Source: Rhabdornis inornatus
Taxonomy: Eukaryota; Chordata; Aves; Passeriformes; Rhabdornithidae
Direction of reading: 5' to 3'
Assembly (NCBI GenBank): GCA_013397075.1
Contig: VWZS01009631.1
Coordinates: 6,627 to 70,626, forward strand
DNA: 64,000 nt
Position numbers and translations under genes: made by a program. Below, piece by piece: positions 1 to 12,600 of the stretch. Each line of letters opens with the position of its first letter. Position 1 is the stretch's first letter. Under the pieces are notes generated by a model that was not told the origin of the DNA, searched no databases, and saw only the letters and a list, made by a program, of their open reading frames with translations.

Positions 1-500
1 CAACGTTTAAAATTTTATTTAATCTTAAAGATCTCCCACACAGTCGCGTATTAATCGCCTGTTCGTGCCCTAAATATTTTGCCTAATTTGCGGTCGTTTT
101 CTAATACTAAGCACTCCGGTCTGCTTGCCTGATCGTAGTCTTGAAAGTACAGATATACAATCGCAGTGCATGGTTTTTCCTCCTTGATCATTGCCAACAA
201 TAGTAGGCAGATTAAGAGTTCGCGATTGCAAGCTCTTTCCTCACCTCCTCTTCCTCCTCTTAATTGGATTATTTTTAAGTTGCTTTGAAAATAATAAACT
301 GCAGGTAACGCGGGTCTGGACATGGAGGCAACTAACTTCGGACCAAATAAGTGCAAATAAGAATCTCGCAGAACAAAAGTTAGGTTTAAATTGCTATGTC
401 TTGGCTGGGGGGGGGGGAGGCACGAATATGTCAGAGGAGCTGTTGCAGTAAAATGTAAGCACATCATCTTGGAGGGGGTACAGCGTGGTGGGCGTATTGT
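1..500. other. CpG-enriched segment at the left edge
   Basis: This stretch has clearly more CpG dinucleotides than the following kilobases, including three CGCG or GCGG-like spots near 45, 90 and 221 and others near 310 and 484. It also holds a G11 run at 407-417. Two overlapping open frames, 138 codons on the minus strand and 86 codons on the plus strand, cross it, but neither peptide resembles a family I know. It could be the shoulder of a CpG island or an untranslated exon lying to the left of the window. That is inference; only the CpG density is seen. Confidence 0.35.
407..417 (+). repeat. G11 homopolymer
   Basis: Eleven consecutive G residues are followed by AGG. Runs of this length are unstable and are often misread, so the true length is uncertain. 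Two C11 runs of identical length occur at 13810-13820 and 55487-55497. Confidence 0.9.
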
Positions 501-1800
501 TGGCTCAGGAGGGAGAGAAAGATGTATAATTTAATGGTATATACAATCCACTGATCCTATTACTATCCTCCCTGGAGCTCTTGTTAGTTTCAATGGGAGT
601 GAGTGAAATTGACATGGACTTGCATTCCTGGTCATGTGCTTTTTTTCCCCCCTTTCTTTCTTCTCTTGTGATCTGAGATCCCCTTTTTGTTGATGTTGCT
701 TTCCCACTTAATTATATGCATGTAGGTTAAATGAATACCTGACGAAAGGGCCCACGTTTCAAGGCAGTGACATTTGATAGCTGAGAGGAAAAGTGGCTTT
801 AATGAAAAGCAACCTTTGGAATTCCTGCTTGTGAAAAATCCAATTCAGCTTTTTGTGCTGCCAGCAAGAAATGATCAGTAGCACCAGTGTTTATGGTATG
901 TCCGTTTTGGGATCTACTTCCTTTGCATCTAAATAGCAAAGACAAATTTAAATAGCATGATAACGCACCGAGGACTCTGCATGCAAATATTTTGTAATAA
1001 ATAGCTAATGTTTAATAGTATATTTTCTTGTGTATATATAAGCAATTTTTTTCTCTTGCTATCATTTGTTTATCATTTCTGCTTTGATTATGGCATTAGT
1101 TTTGTCCATTGTATTGATCTCAGTTGTAAAACCTGAAGTTGCATGTTACCAGCAGTGCACTATACACACCACTGAACTCCAATGGTATGTAAATTAGTAA
1201 AACTCGGGGAGTGGAGAGGGCAAAAACGTGTAGCAATGAATATATACACCTACACATCTATGTGTTCATACATACATGCCTAAAATGCATCTTTTCCTTT
1301 TGTAAACTAGTATTTTTTTAGTAGTTATTTAAACTCAAGCTGCTTTTCCCTCTCTTACTTCCAGTGTTATCATCTGCTAGAGATTCTAACTGATGTGGGG
1401 TGAGGGAATGTTTTGCATGTAAACAAACAAAATTACTGTTGTGGCCGAATTCATAATACAATTTAATAAGGAGTATTTTATGCTCAGTTTACAAGTGTCT
1501 AATTCACACTGCTCTGCTCTCAATGCTTAACAGAATGAAATAATCAGGTGCTGAAACTGGCTTCATTTTAATGGTCACTCTCCAGCCCCCCACGCTGCCC
1601 CCTCCTCCAAAAAAGTCAGATAAAATGGAGCATGGGGAATTTCAATAGAGCTCCGTGTGGTGCATTAGAAGCACCTCTAGGTATGCAGTTAAGGCTAAGG
1701 AAGTAACAACAAAAGTGACTATTAGTCTGTTTTGTGCAGCCAAAAAAGGGGGTATGTTCACTTTTAATTGTGTGTGATAGTAACAAATAAGGATGGAGAG
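501..1800. other. AT-rich single-copy non-coding DNA
   Basis: I see no gene, repeat family or RNA in this block. It contains ordinary AT-rich sequence with short T runs and a loose TATA/CATA-rich patch near 1230-1290. Confidence 0.6.
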
Positions 1801-1808
1801 AGACCCTA

Positions 1809-1847
1809 GGAGAGAGAGAGAGAGTGTGCATGTGTGTGTGTGTGTGT
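1809..1847 (+). repeat. Compound (AG)n-(TG)n microsatellite
   Basis: About seven AG units pass directly into GTGTGCA and then a run of about eight TG units. Three antisense open frames nearby (Ser/Leu and Thr/His-rich peptides) are produced by this repeat and are not genes. Confidence 0.95.
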
Positions 1848-2142
1848 TTGGGATAAGGGGGAGGTCTGGCGTGTGTGGCTGATGATCTCGTAATAACATA
1901 TCTGAATGCAAGAAAGAAATTGAGAGAGCAGTTGCACAATGTACATTCCTATTTTGGTGTTGTAGGTGACTGTATTGCTAAACATATCCCAGGTGCTATA
2001 TGATGGGAATGATCTGATTGCATTTTGCATTTAGAACTTGTTGACTTTGGAACGATCAATAAGGCAACTGTTTATTTTAGATGCACATAATTTGCTCTGA
2101 GAAATGTTTTAAGGAGAAGAGCAAGCAAGCGAGAGCGGAACA

Positions 2143-2169
2143 TTTTTTTTTTCTTTTTTTTTTTTTTTT
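2143..2169 (+). repeat. T-rich tract
   Basis: A run of 27 bases that is T except for one C. It has no other hallmark of a retrotransposon tail, such as a flanking duplication, that I could see. Confidence 0.85.
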
Positions 2170-5100
2170 CCTAGAGCTGTTGGAGCAAATGTGATTGCCA
2201 GATGGGAGATTTCCCTCTGTGATGTTAAAGCTGTAATATATATTCAGAGCAGATTGGACTGCTGCTTGTGATGAGGAGGATATTACATTTATAAATTTTA
2301 AATCGGGAATCGGACAGTATGCTGAGAGCTGAAATTGGATGGTGTGGATGGTTTGGACTGTTAAATGCAATTCCCAGATAATAATAATAATTATAGTAGC
2401 AGTAATATATGTATGTATAATAAACATGATACTATTAGGCAGCTATATATATTCTATGGTGCTTAAGTATATGTTTCCAATATGACTTCCCTCTTTCCTT
2501 GCTTCCCTTAAATGTTAAGGATTGAGGGTGATGGGGAGGGGGGATTTAAGAGCCCACTGTTAGGAGAAATCAAATATAATCGAGTTCCTGTTTGAGGAAA
2601 AGTTTTGCTAAAATTCCTTCTGCAAATTCATCTCTTTCTGAGTTTTTGTTTTGCCCGTGCATGTGGCCTGACAGTGCCACAGTCCTGAAAGACTGGAAAG
2701 TGGGAGCTAGTCACACTCGAGCAGCTCTGCTGTTGCAAATTAAAAGTGTGTTGTGGTCAGGAAATGAAAGCTACAATGTCTCTTTTGAACAAGTCGTTTA
2801 TCAAGAGAAACATCTATCAAGAAGTGACTTGTCACATTGATCCTCTAAAAGTTAGGTCCGAAGTAGAAGCTGCTTTGATGTTTTTGATCCCAAATTTATA
2901 AAATTGAGAAAGCTGGAGAGAGTAGAAGTGATTTGCACTTAAAAATTGCTCAGCTTTGGGCGTGACAAAATCAAGTGTCTCTGATATAAGAGCTGGTAAA
3001 CTAAGGAGGTATCGGATCTTCTACCTATTTTTTATTTTCACGTGGAAACTTTAGCTTTGCCACACAAGCAATTTCTTTTCATGCTTCTAAAGATCCTGTT
3101 TGTATGACTCTCTCTCTGCATTATTTCGTCGGGGATATTTTCTTGCTTAGGAATACATCTGTTGCTTCCAAATGGAACCTTTTTTTGTTGTCTTTTTGAT
3201 GGTATTTATAGAGTTCTACTTGAGAAGGCAATTTTTTTCCTCTCCTCTCAGTCTTGTTTCTTCTATTGGTAATCTCAGTTTCCACCTCTCATCCCTGTGA
3301 AGCAAAGTTTCTTTTACTGCCAAAGTAATGTTAATTGCGAGTAAGGTATATTTGAGGGTATCTGTTTGCATAGCTTAAAACATCTTAAGAGTACTGCTAA
3401 CTGTGTCTTCCCCTTCTGATTCTCTTTTTCTATCCATTTTTAGCACATGAACCATGTTTTCATTCTCAACAGGAGCAGTGTATTTAAAACTGAATGTAAA
3501 GTTGAAGTTTCAAGTAAAAAAAAAAAAGACTAAAACAAAGTCTGAAACTGATCTTTTATCTTTCTTTATTTTCAACCATCGAAATCGTTTAGCAACTTCA
3601 CTAAAAAAGTTTTTCATTTTGCATAAAGTTTATGTTTGGATTAAAAAGGGATCCCTTTGAAGGAACAGGGGTTTGGTGTTTGGTTCTTGTTGGGTTTCTG
3701 TTTTCTGTGCTTTTTTTTTGGCTAGGGTATGAGTGAAATCTTCGTTAAAGCAGGATGCTTTGACTTCTTTTCTTCAGTGTCGTAAATGAGACTAACACTG
3801 CTTATGAATACTTGATAGAGACCCATTTGAAAATAGGCAGCAAACAGCAGAGTGGTGGGAGTTTTGGTGAGTGTTATGGTTGCTAATTAATCATGTTTGA
3901 AATGAAGGAATCATAGCATGGTAATAAAGGCTCATTGTTGTTTGATGTTTGTAACAGGATGTGACTCCTACATGAATCTGGTGGGTATGGGGGTTTTGTT
4001 TTTATTTCCTCCTGTCATAATAAGATACTTTCACTATGAGATCAAATTGTTTTTATTTATTGCAACATTGTGAAAGTACAGGGATGTTTGCTTATCATAG
4101 CAGCATTTTAGAAATATGAAGAGTGTCTTATTATTGATATTTTCATTATACAATTCATGGGAAAAATGGCTAGTCTTATGTCATTAGCTGTTCTTTAAGC
4201 GTTTTTATAGTTAAGCAGAGCCAAATATTTTGTGTGGTTTATTTTCTCGATTTAAAAAGCTCTACTACTTTTTTTTCTTATAATTGAAAAATGGCACTTG
4301 ATGAACTTTTGTGCCCTACTTGCTTATGCGTGTGTAGTAAGGGATAGCACTAAAAATATATTCCAGAATAGTTTGTATACTAGCCCTTTAAAATTTAAAC
4401 TGTAAAACACTTGGATGGTGTTTTTGTTTTCTTGGGTTTTTTTTTTTATTATGGCTCTTATTAGATGTGTCATCTTTGGGCTTTATTTTTCACCTCTCTG
4501 TTAATAACTGCTATATACGATGGAGAGAGAAGCTCTTTCAAACTACAAAGCTTTAGTTTCAAAATTTAATAAGGCTATTTTATGCTGCATGAACAAGGTT
4601 TCGAATCTGCTGTTTTTTAGCTACTCTGTTTCTTTTTAAAATGTAATTCCTAGAGGAGAATTATTCTGTATGGTTCCTGTCAATAAGTTTATTCAATGAA
4701 TGCATACAAGAAGCATTGAATATAATGACTGATCTTTCTGTAGTCTTAATCATCAATTAATAGGCTTATCTGCTTGTTAGGAGTGGGTTTAATGGTACAG
4801 AATCAGCATGAGATCTGTCTGTATAAAACACTTGTATGTTGTTTATGACAGACTGAGTTTTGATCTCGCATCCCCAGATCTAATAATAGAAATATTTGGC
4901 TCTTTGCCCTCAATCAATGTATCTGTTAACAGAAAAAACTTCGCACAATACTTTCATAAAGTGCTGGATGTATTGATACCGAGTTGATAAATTTAATTAC
5001 TGGGGTTTTACATTGATTCATTGATCTTATGATTGGAGGAAATTGTTCTGCAGACATTTCTGAAGTATTGAGGAATATTGTATGTCCATAAAGCTTGATT

Positions 5101-8100
5101 AATTGATAAATCAGCACTTTTTTTTCCTTCTCAGTTATTGATAAGACATAAAAATAACTGTAAAAAGAATTTGGAATAAGCTAATTAGAAATTCTCATGT
5201 ATCACTAACAGAGCAGATGAGAAGCAGTACTGTGGAGGTGAAAAAAATGAAGTTTGAAGTGGCATTGTGCCTGTGGGGCCCAATCCTTAACTGGTGTAAA
5301 AAATATTTAGCTTTAAAAAGATACAATAATTTACAGTTCCTAGAATCTGGACCACTGTGGCTTTTTTGTTTGATTGTTGTTTGTTTTGGTTATGGTGGCT
5401 TGTCTTTTTTTTTTCTTTCTCAGTACTGTTCTTTGAGTCATTGGAAGCTGTTTTAAATTAGATATTATGGGTGTATGGAATTTTAGATAAGGATCTGATC
5501 CAAAATGAATAATATAGCTATAAAAGCAATTTGAAGAGCCGTAAATTCAGGATTGCGTATCCCTGATATTGTTGCAGAGTATTAAAATCTTGCTGCTAGT
5601 GATGCTATCCTCTAAGTGAAAACTTATCTTCCTTATGGGAAAGATGACTTCAGGGAACTCTTGGCTGGGAAAAGGCCCATAGGTGGTTTTTTTTTCTGTT
5701 GTTTTTTTTTTTTTTCTCCTAAAATAATAATTTAAAAAATCCAATACGTAGAATTAGTTGAAGAGATATTTTCCAGGTGAAAAACCTTACGGGAGTGCTT
5801 GGCTCCATTTCGGTGAGGTATGCGACCTTTTCACCCTATGTCAATGATATTTTTATAGAGTGTGTGAGAAATGCGGGTATAGAGAAAATTCCTTAAGATC
5901 ATTCAATTTTTATTTTTTCTTAAAAAAAAAAACCAAAAAACAATCAAAACAACGTATAGATCTCCCTTAATGAAGCTGATGAAACTGTATTCCTTTAAAG
6001 GATAGTAGCTAATAGAGAGAAACAGAGGCAACCACTTGCCAGATGTTACTGCAGGTTCGACAAATACAGACTTATCCTTCAAGGAGCAGGGAATCCTATG
6101 CTGGAGGTGTAATGGAGGTCAAAGGAACCCTAAATCTTTCAGTCCTTTGCTAATTGTACCTGCTATCCCCTCGATTGACATGTTAAAGAGAATGCATATA
6201 TATATTAATGTTTCTTAGACGATAATTTGTATTTGCAGCAATCTACTAAACACAAGTGGACTTCACTACTATTGCTTCTAAATACATGTTGGGGTTGGCC
6301 TCGCTGTGTGATAAGTGAGGGAAAATGGAGAGAGAAATAGTTGGTTAGTCTTGGTTACCAAAATCTTGAGAAAGTGAGGGAGAGGTCGGGCTTTGACAGG
6401 TCAGTTTGGGAATGGGAAGAATACAAAAAAGTGTTATGTGCAGAAAGCACCACTGATTAAGGATGTCTGCAGTGATGACAATGTGGAGTCTCTGCTTTCG
6501 TTTTGCTGAGCTCTGTTGCTACGAGGTATCGGCACACACAGAATGGTAATAACAGTATTGTGTGTCTGTTCTGATAGTGCTGGGAATGGTACCTGTCAAA
6601 CATATCATAACACTCAACTATCTCTTTAATCATATAAGCAACACTCCTTACTACAAAAGCTATTGTATTTGTACAGTAGAAAGAACAGCCATACATTATT
6701 TGAATAATGGACTAAAACTTTGTTCTTTAAACCATTTTTCTGCAGAGAGGAAAAAGTTTCATGTGTCTTGGCTATAATTAAAAATAATACAGCTACAGAT
6801 GACTGTTGTGCCACTGGTTAATTTTTTTTTTCCATAATAGTCTATTAAATGTGCAGTCTGATATGCCATGCAATACTGAAATAGCAATTGCCAGTCATAT
6901 TATTTAACTGTAACTGAGAAACTCTTTTCTAACTTCTTTTATAGTGTAGCTACTGCTAGCATGTTAGTTAAATTTCAAATACCCTGAAAGGTATGTGGAC
7001 AAAATGCTGAGATTATTTTGATATGATAACAAACTTCAGTGATGTAAGTATGTTTTTGTTCCAGATTCCTTGAAATCATGTATTGCCTGGATGTTTTGTT
7101 GTCTGTTTTTATCCCTCTGTATTCTGCTTTTAATCTGTCCTGTACTCTTTGTTAAAGCATGTGGCTCACCTTCTGTAGATGAATTGCTCAATGTTTGAAG
7201 ATGTATGCCACAGTTTATTTTGTGTGATATTTTAGAATGTGTGCATATGTCAAGCTGGTTATAGATTGGTGACGATAAATTGGTTTGAGTAATATGTATC
7301 TTATTTGCATTATTACTTTAGCAGTAAGAGCATACTGTGGTCAAACTTCATGAACTAAGATAGCGGTCTCACATCTAATTAAGCAGGATCTGAATGAATG
7401 ATTTTCTGATACAGGTCACAATTGAACTTTTTGTTTCTCTTCTTCAGTGTGATCAAATGCTTAAGGGACACATTAAGGCATGTTTGCGTAACTCCTGCTA
7501 ATCTGAAGGGAATTTGAAAATGAATATTGAGAGGAGATGGGAGAGAGGGCCGAACCTGTTGGGTCACAGGGATTTGTGGCAGGAACGTATCTTCATGTTT
7601 TCATTCAAGTTATTATTTTTTTTTTGTCTGATTTAGAATAACAGCTGTTTGCCTTTTAATATGTTGGAAACAACATCCCTATTTTAATCTGAGATGTTTG
7701 TTCCTTTTTGTCTCCTCCATTCTAGCATACAAGCAAGTCATTAATAAAGCATTTATACAGTGATCTTGAATTATCACTTAATAAAACTGAAAACTGTAGT
7801 GTTACAAAAATATTCCTAGACAGTACAACTGATTTTGTGTGCTTGTGTTCTGGAGACATGGTGAGGGGAAGAGCCAACAATTACTTTATATTACTGAATG
7901 ACAGCAGAGGGTGGATGGGAATGGTAAAATTATAGGCAGAGATTATTAAACCATGACAATAGTATCAATATTGACATTTAAAATATTATGAACTGATAGC
8001 CCTACTGTACAAACTGCTGTGAGAGCTGTGCTATCAGAGAGGTGGAAGTAGCTATTTATATGCCTTTTGGCTCAGTGTGGTCATGTTCAAAGTATGAACC

Positions 8101-9600
8101 TACTCATCACAGATTCTGAGAAAGTGCAGGTTAACATCCTCTGTGTTCTTTAGACCTATCTGATTACTTCAGCCTCCTGTGTTGACACAGAGAAAGAAAC
8201 AGCTAGATTCTATGCTGGAAGAATAAGGTTTGCAAGCACTGACTGATACTAGGTATCCCATTGTGATACCTAAACCAAATTTTAAAAAATCAAGCATCCT
8301 TTTCAAGTTAAACTTGAGAAACAGAGAAAGGAACAGCAAAGATGTTTCTGAACACATTTGAAGGAGCACCATTTACTTTCAAAAGAGATCTTTCCCATCA
8401 CTTGTGGATAGCTCCACCATGAAGAGCAATATCAAAAGATCTCAGAAAAGTAACTATTCTTTTATGTCTTTGGGAACTCAGATGCTTACAAGATTGTTTC
8501 TGAGAAAGAAAAGAATTGATCCTATTTTCAGTCCCTTGTTGTTGGCATTTGTGGACCACATGGCTATATAAAGTATTGTAGAAATATACTCTTAGTATGT
8601 GGATACAATTCTGTTTCCCCTTGCAGCTCTAAAATAACAGTGCAATGTGGCTGTGTGAAAACTCAGTTTGGACAATGTTTTTATTAATTTGTTTTGCACT
8701 ATATAAAATTGTTTTATTTGATATACATATGGAGTTTGCTGAAGATCTTTAAGCTCACCTAATAGGTCACCTGCATTATTAAAGCAAAGAAATTAAAATT
8801 AAAATAGTCTGTGTTGTTTTTTATAAAAATATAGACTTAAAGTCACCTGTGATAATTTTTGAACTGGATATCCATTCAATTAGAAAACTGCTGGGTTTAA
8901 AAGTCATCAAATTTAAACCATCAGCATTCAGTTATTTTTAGTATGGAAGAAGACTATAAAATTATTAACTCTTCAACTAAATGAACACTTGATATACAAA
9001 ATTAAGTAGTTTTCTGTTTACTGATGTTAGACCTTTATACCATAAGGCTTTATATTCACATCATGACTATAGTGGTACTGTATTGAGCATACTATAAATA
9101 AGCAGATCTTTCATTTTAAAGATAATAATTTTTCATGTGTTCAAAGAATTTCTGATAATTTTTTATTTCTTGCTCTTTGCCTTTAATAAAAGCTGTAATA
9201 AGTATATTTTGGAAACTGTTCATGCTGCAATTAACCTTTCTTAATCATTGATTTTCATTTTGTTCTTTGACTTTCATTCATTGTATTTCATACTCCTGTC
9301 CTGTGTAGGCATTCTTTATACTACAACAGTGATTTATTTTTCCACTTTCAGTTTAAAAAACTTTAGTGGTAACATGAACCATGGTGGGTAACCATGGTCA
9401 TCCCATCAAGCAATGTTACTCAGATTAATGTCAGTAAACCCTACGTAACGAGGGGTACGAGGCACTTGTCATTACTCTGTTCCTAGCATTTGTTGGTGTG
9501 GCAGCCATATCAAAGGCACACCTTAACATGTAGAGAATATATTTGTTGAAACACATGGTTCAGTAAATATCAGAAGCCTTTGTGTTTTAAAGTTAGATGA
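2170..9600. other. AT-rich single-copy non-coding DNA
   Basis: Apart from the small items listed separately, this block holds no recognised gene, exon or RNA. Homopolymer A and T runs are common (about 3518-3528, 5700-5717, 5921-5932, 6822-6831). Open frames here do not exceed about 80 codons, and none yields a familiar peptide. Confidence 0.55.
5274..5312 (+). repeat. Possible fragment of an old amniote interspersed repeat
   Basis: The sequence around GGGCCCAATCCTTAACTGG followed by TGTAAA resembles the flank of a palindromic DNA-transposon-like repeat common in turtles and birds, which I remember as a 'gatcctnagctggtgtaaat' motif. The match is short and diverged, so this is a weak call. 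Confidence 0.25.
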
Positions 9601-9602
9601 AG

Positions 9603-9660
9603 GTAAAATATATCTCACTATGAGCTGTAGATAAAATATATCTCATCATGTGCTTATAGA
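9603..9660 (+). repeat. Two-copy tandem duplication, about 28 bp unit
   Basis: The block starting TAAAATATATCTCA at 9604 is repeated at 9632, with divergence in the second half of the unit. No function is apparent. Confidence 0.7.
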
Positions 9661-12600
9661 GACTGTGAATAAACAGTGCCTTAATGCATGACATTTTTGA
9701 AGTTTTTACTAGTTAGAAATATTCAGTTATAATGTGGTATGTTATCCATATGGTACACAATAACAAATAGACACTAGTATTTATTTGGAGTAATTTCCAG
9801 CACTAATTAAGATGTTTTGTTATTGAGTAATTATCAAACACCACCCCACCCCTGCTTTCCCAGGATGTCATCTGCTTAGAAATTGTAGAATTCACTACTT
9901 TCATTCGTGACAGGCAAGTCTTTTTTGGCTAAAGTGACTGTTCCTCTCTGTTTCAAAGCGGTACAACAGCTGCAGTTTGAGCTTGAAGGGTCTGAGTGCC
10001 TGAGATAACATCACGAATCGTATTGCATCTCAGAAAGTGTAATTCAGCTTTCCACTTTTGGGTGCTTGATTATCAGAGGCACAGTCCCTGCAATTTCTAT
10101 TGACTTTGGATATGCAGGTGTGCAACAAATTTTAGTAGCTAGGTGTTACAAGGAATTTCCCCAGAAAATGGTAGGGATTAGTTTTATTTGTACTTCTTAA
10201 ATGTCCAATCTCCCTCTTGAGGTATTAATGCTGTATGATAGAAGAAACAGCGCTTTTGATTTTTCCTGGTGGTTGTAAAAACACGTGTAAATTTCATCAG
10301 GACAAAAATACATGCATTAATAAAGGTATAAGGAATGATTCATTTGTGATTTTGCTCAGAGGAAACTTTTAACTGTTTGTTACTGTATGGGTATTCCAAG
10401 GAGCAAAATGCAGAGTAGATGATGCCGTTCTAATTGCAAAATCTTCCTTAGTTATCTTCTCCCTCTTCATGATCCTTCTCCCTTCCCACTCATGGCTTTT
10501 TTAAACAATTATGGGCATTGTGCTCCTTAATGGTGCATAGTTACTGTAAAGATAGATGTCCTCAAATAATGAGTTTCTAATAATAATCAGAGGCAGTTAG
10601 ATTAAACTGGTTTTGTATAGAAACCTTACAGTGTGAAAAAGTACACCTAAAATCCTGAGATATATTTACAGGAGCTAAGCCTATTTACAGAAAACTAACC
10701 CGATTTTGTATCTGTACGTGTGTGTGGGGTGGGGACAGTAGAGGTGTATTGTCTGTGTGTGCCTATGTTTTTGTCCACCTGCTTTAAAGATTTCAGAAGA
10801 TTTTTTTTTTAGAGCAGATTTCTATTTTTCTTTCTGATAACAGAGTATGCTTTAAACATACTAATAGCTTACAACATACTAATTAGTTTCTGTGTTTACA
10901 CTGGAAAGCTTGCATCCTTTCAAATGACTTCTACCCGCACTCTTCTTTCGATCTGTTGCTTCTCCTGCCTCCCATCCTCCTCCCCCACTCCCTGTGAGGT
11001 TTATTACATTAGATTTGTTGCTTTCTTCCTTGTTCAGAAGTTCTGAAGGCAAGTAAATGAAAGTGATAAGTACAGTAACAGATAATTGTTACTTGAAAGA
11101 GTTGTTGCTATATTGGTTGGGAGTAGTATCTTTCCTAACAGGTACTGAATCAGCAAGGCTGTACAATAAAAAGAGCAAAAAAGTTTAACTTATTGTTTAG
11201 AAATACATATGCCATTTAAATGGAAACAAACCCCCAAATCCCCCATATACCTTTTGGGGTTTGGAGAACAAAAGCTTACTTGTACGCTCCAAATTCCCCT
11301 GGGCCTTAATTTGCAAAACCATTATTTAAGCGTGGCTGATACAAACCCATTGCAGAGAAATAGAATCTCTCTTTCCTGGCTTTTCAGAGCCATTCTATGC
11401 CCTGTTCTCTCTGCCTACCCGCATCCCCCAGCAACCCCCTCTTCGTTCCCAGCCTCTTGGTCTTACCCTGCCACTGTGAAACTCTTTTGTATTTGAAATG
11501 TAGTAAACAGAAAAATAGTGAGCTTCTAAAACACAGAAAACTGAAATTCTGCATGGTTTTACTGACATCTCTACCAACACATATGTAATTCTATCTTCTG
11601 ACTAACATCAAGGCTATAATCACTTTAATAACTGTTGTGTCCTCTACCAGGTGACCTGTAGTCATTTATCGTAAAGATAAAAGTCCCTGATATAATGAGT
11701 TATTTCTTCTCTAAGTCAGATCTTATAGAAAATACTAACCATAAAGCGAGGAAAAACTTGTGCCCACTTAACATGCTTCTGGGGTGCCAGGCTCTCTGAG
11801 TCTCATCTCTGGGGTAGAGTACTGGCATTGTCAGGTGGAAGCTGTTCTGGAACAGAACTGGGTTTGGGTGTAATCCCTAGCAGCTGAGAGTAAATACAGG
11901 CATCACTTTAGCTTGATACTGCGTTGAGGGCTACAGCTGTATTTATTTTGCTGCTAATAAAATGGCAGCCTACTTTGTCATTAAGTGGCTTGTCTTTTTG
12001 AAAAAGTGAAAAAGCAATTGAGGTGCAGTACTGGGTGTTTGAGTTAGTGGAAAGAGCTAAGAAATAGATGAGCTGCATGCCTGACTGTGGGTGGAAGGAT
12101 GGTGAGTAATACATGCCTTGGCATGGCATCTGCCAAAAGCATTTTTTTCTCTTCCCCCTGCCACTACACTGTTCTAGTTTTGAAAGGTGTAAGGTATTCT
12201 GATAAGCAAAAGGGAAAAAAAAAAAGCAAAAAGGGAAAAATACTTCAAGTCATTATAGCACATCTCAATGACCGTGCCTCACACTTAATTTAATTAGAAG
12301 ACAACTGCACTGGAAAACTGGTCATTTTAGTCGTAGTTAACGACTGGTTTTCTCCTATCCCCATTCAGAACTGATTATATGCCACATTGTATGATGTAAT
12401 TTCTACAAGAAAATGAAGTATGAATAGGTATTGTGTAGTTGGAAGTTTTCATGGAAGATACTAACTTATCATTTAACTATGCTTTTAGAGGAGAAAATAA
12501 CTATTTTTCTTCTGGTGTTTCTTTTTTACTATATCAAACAGAAAAAAAACCCCTGGTATCAAATTGGGATATTTTCTAAATTCTTAAAACAAAAAACTGA

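Noticed and set aside
1616..2030. Minus-strand open frames with His/Thr and Ser/Leu runs
   Set aside because: Produced by the AG/TG microsatellite.
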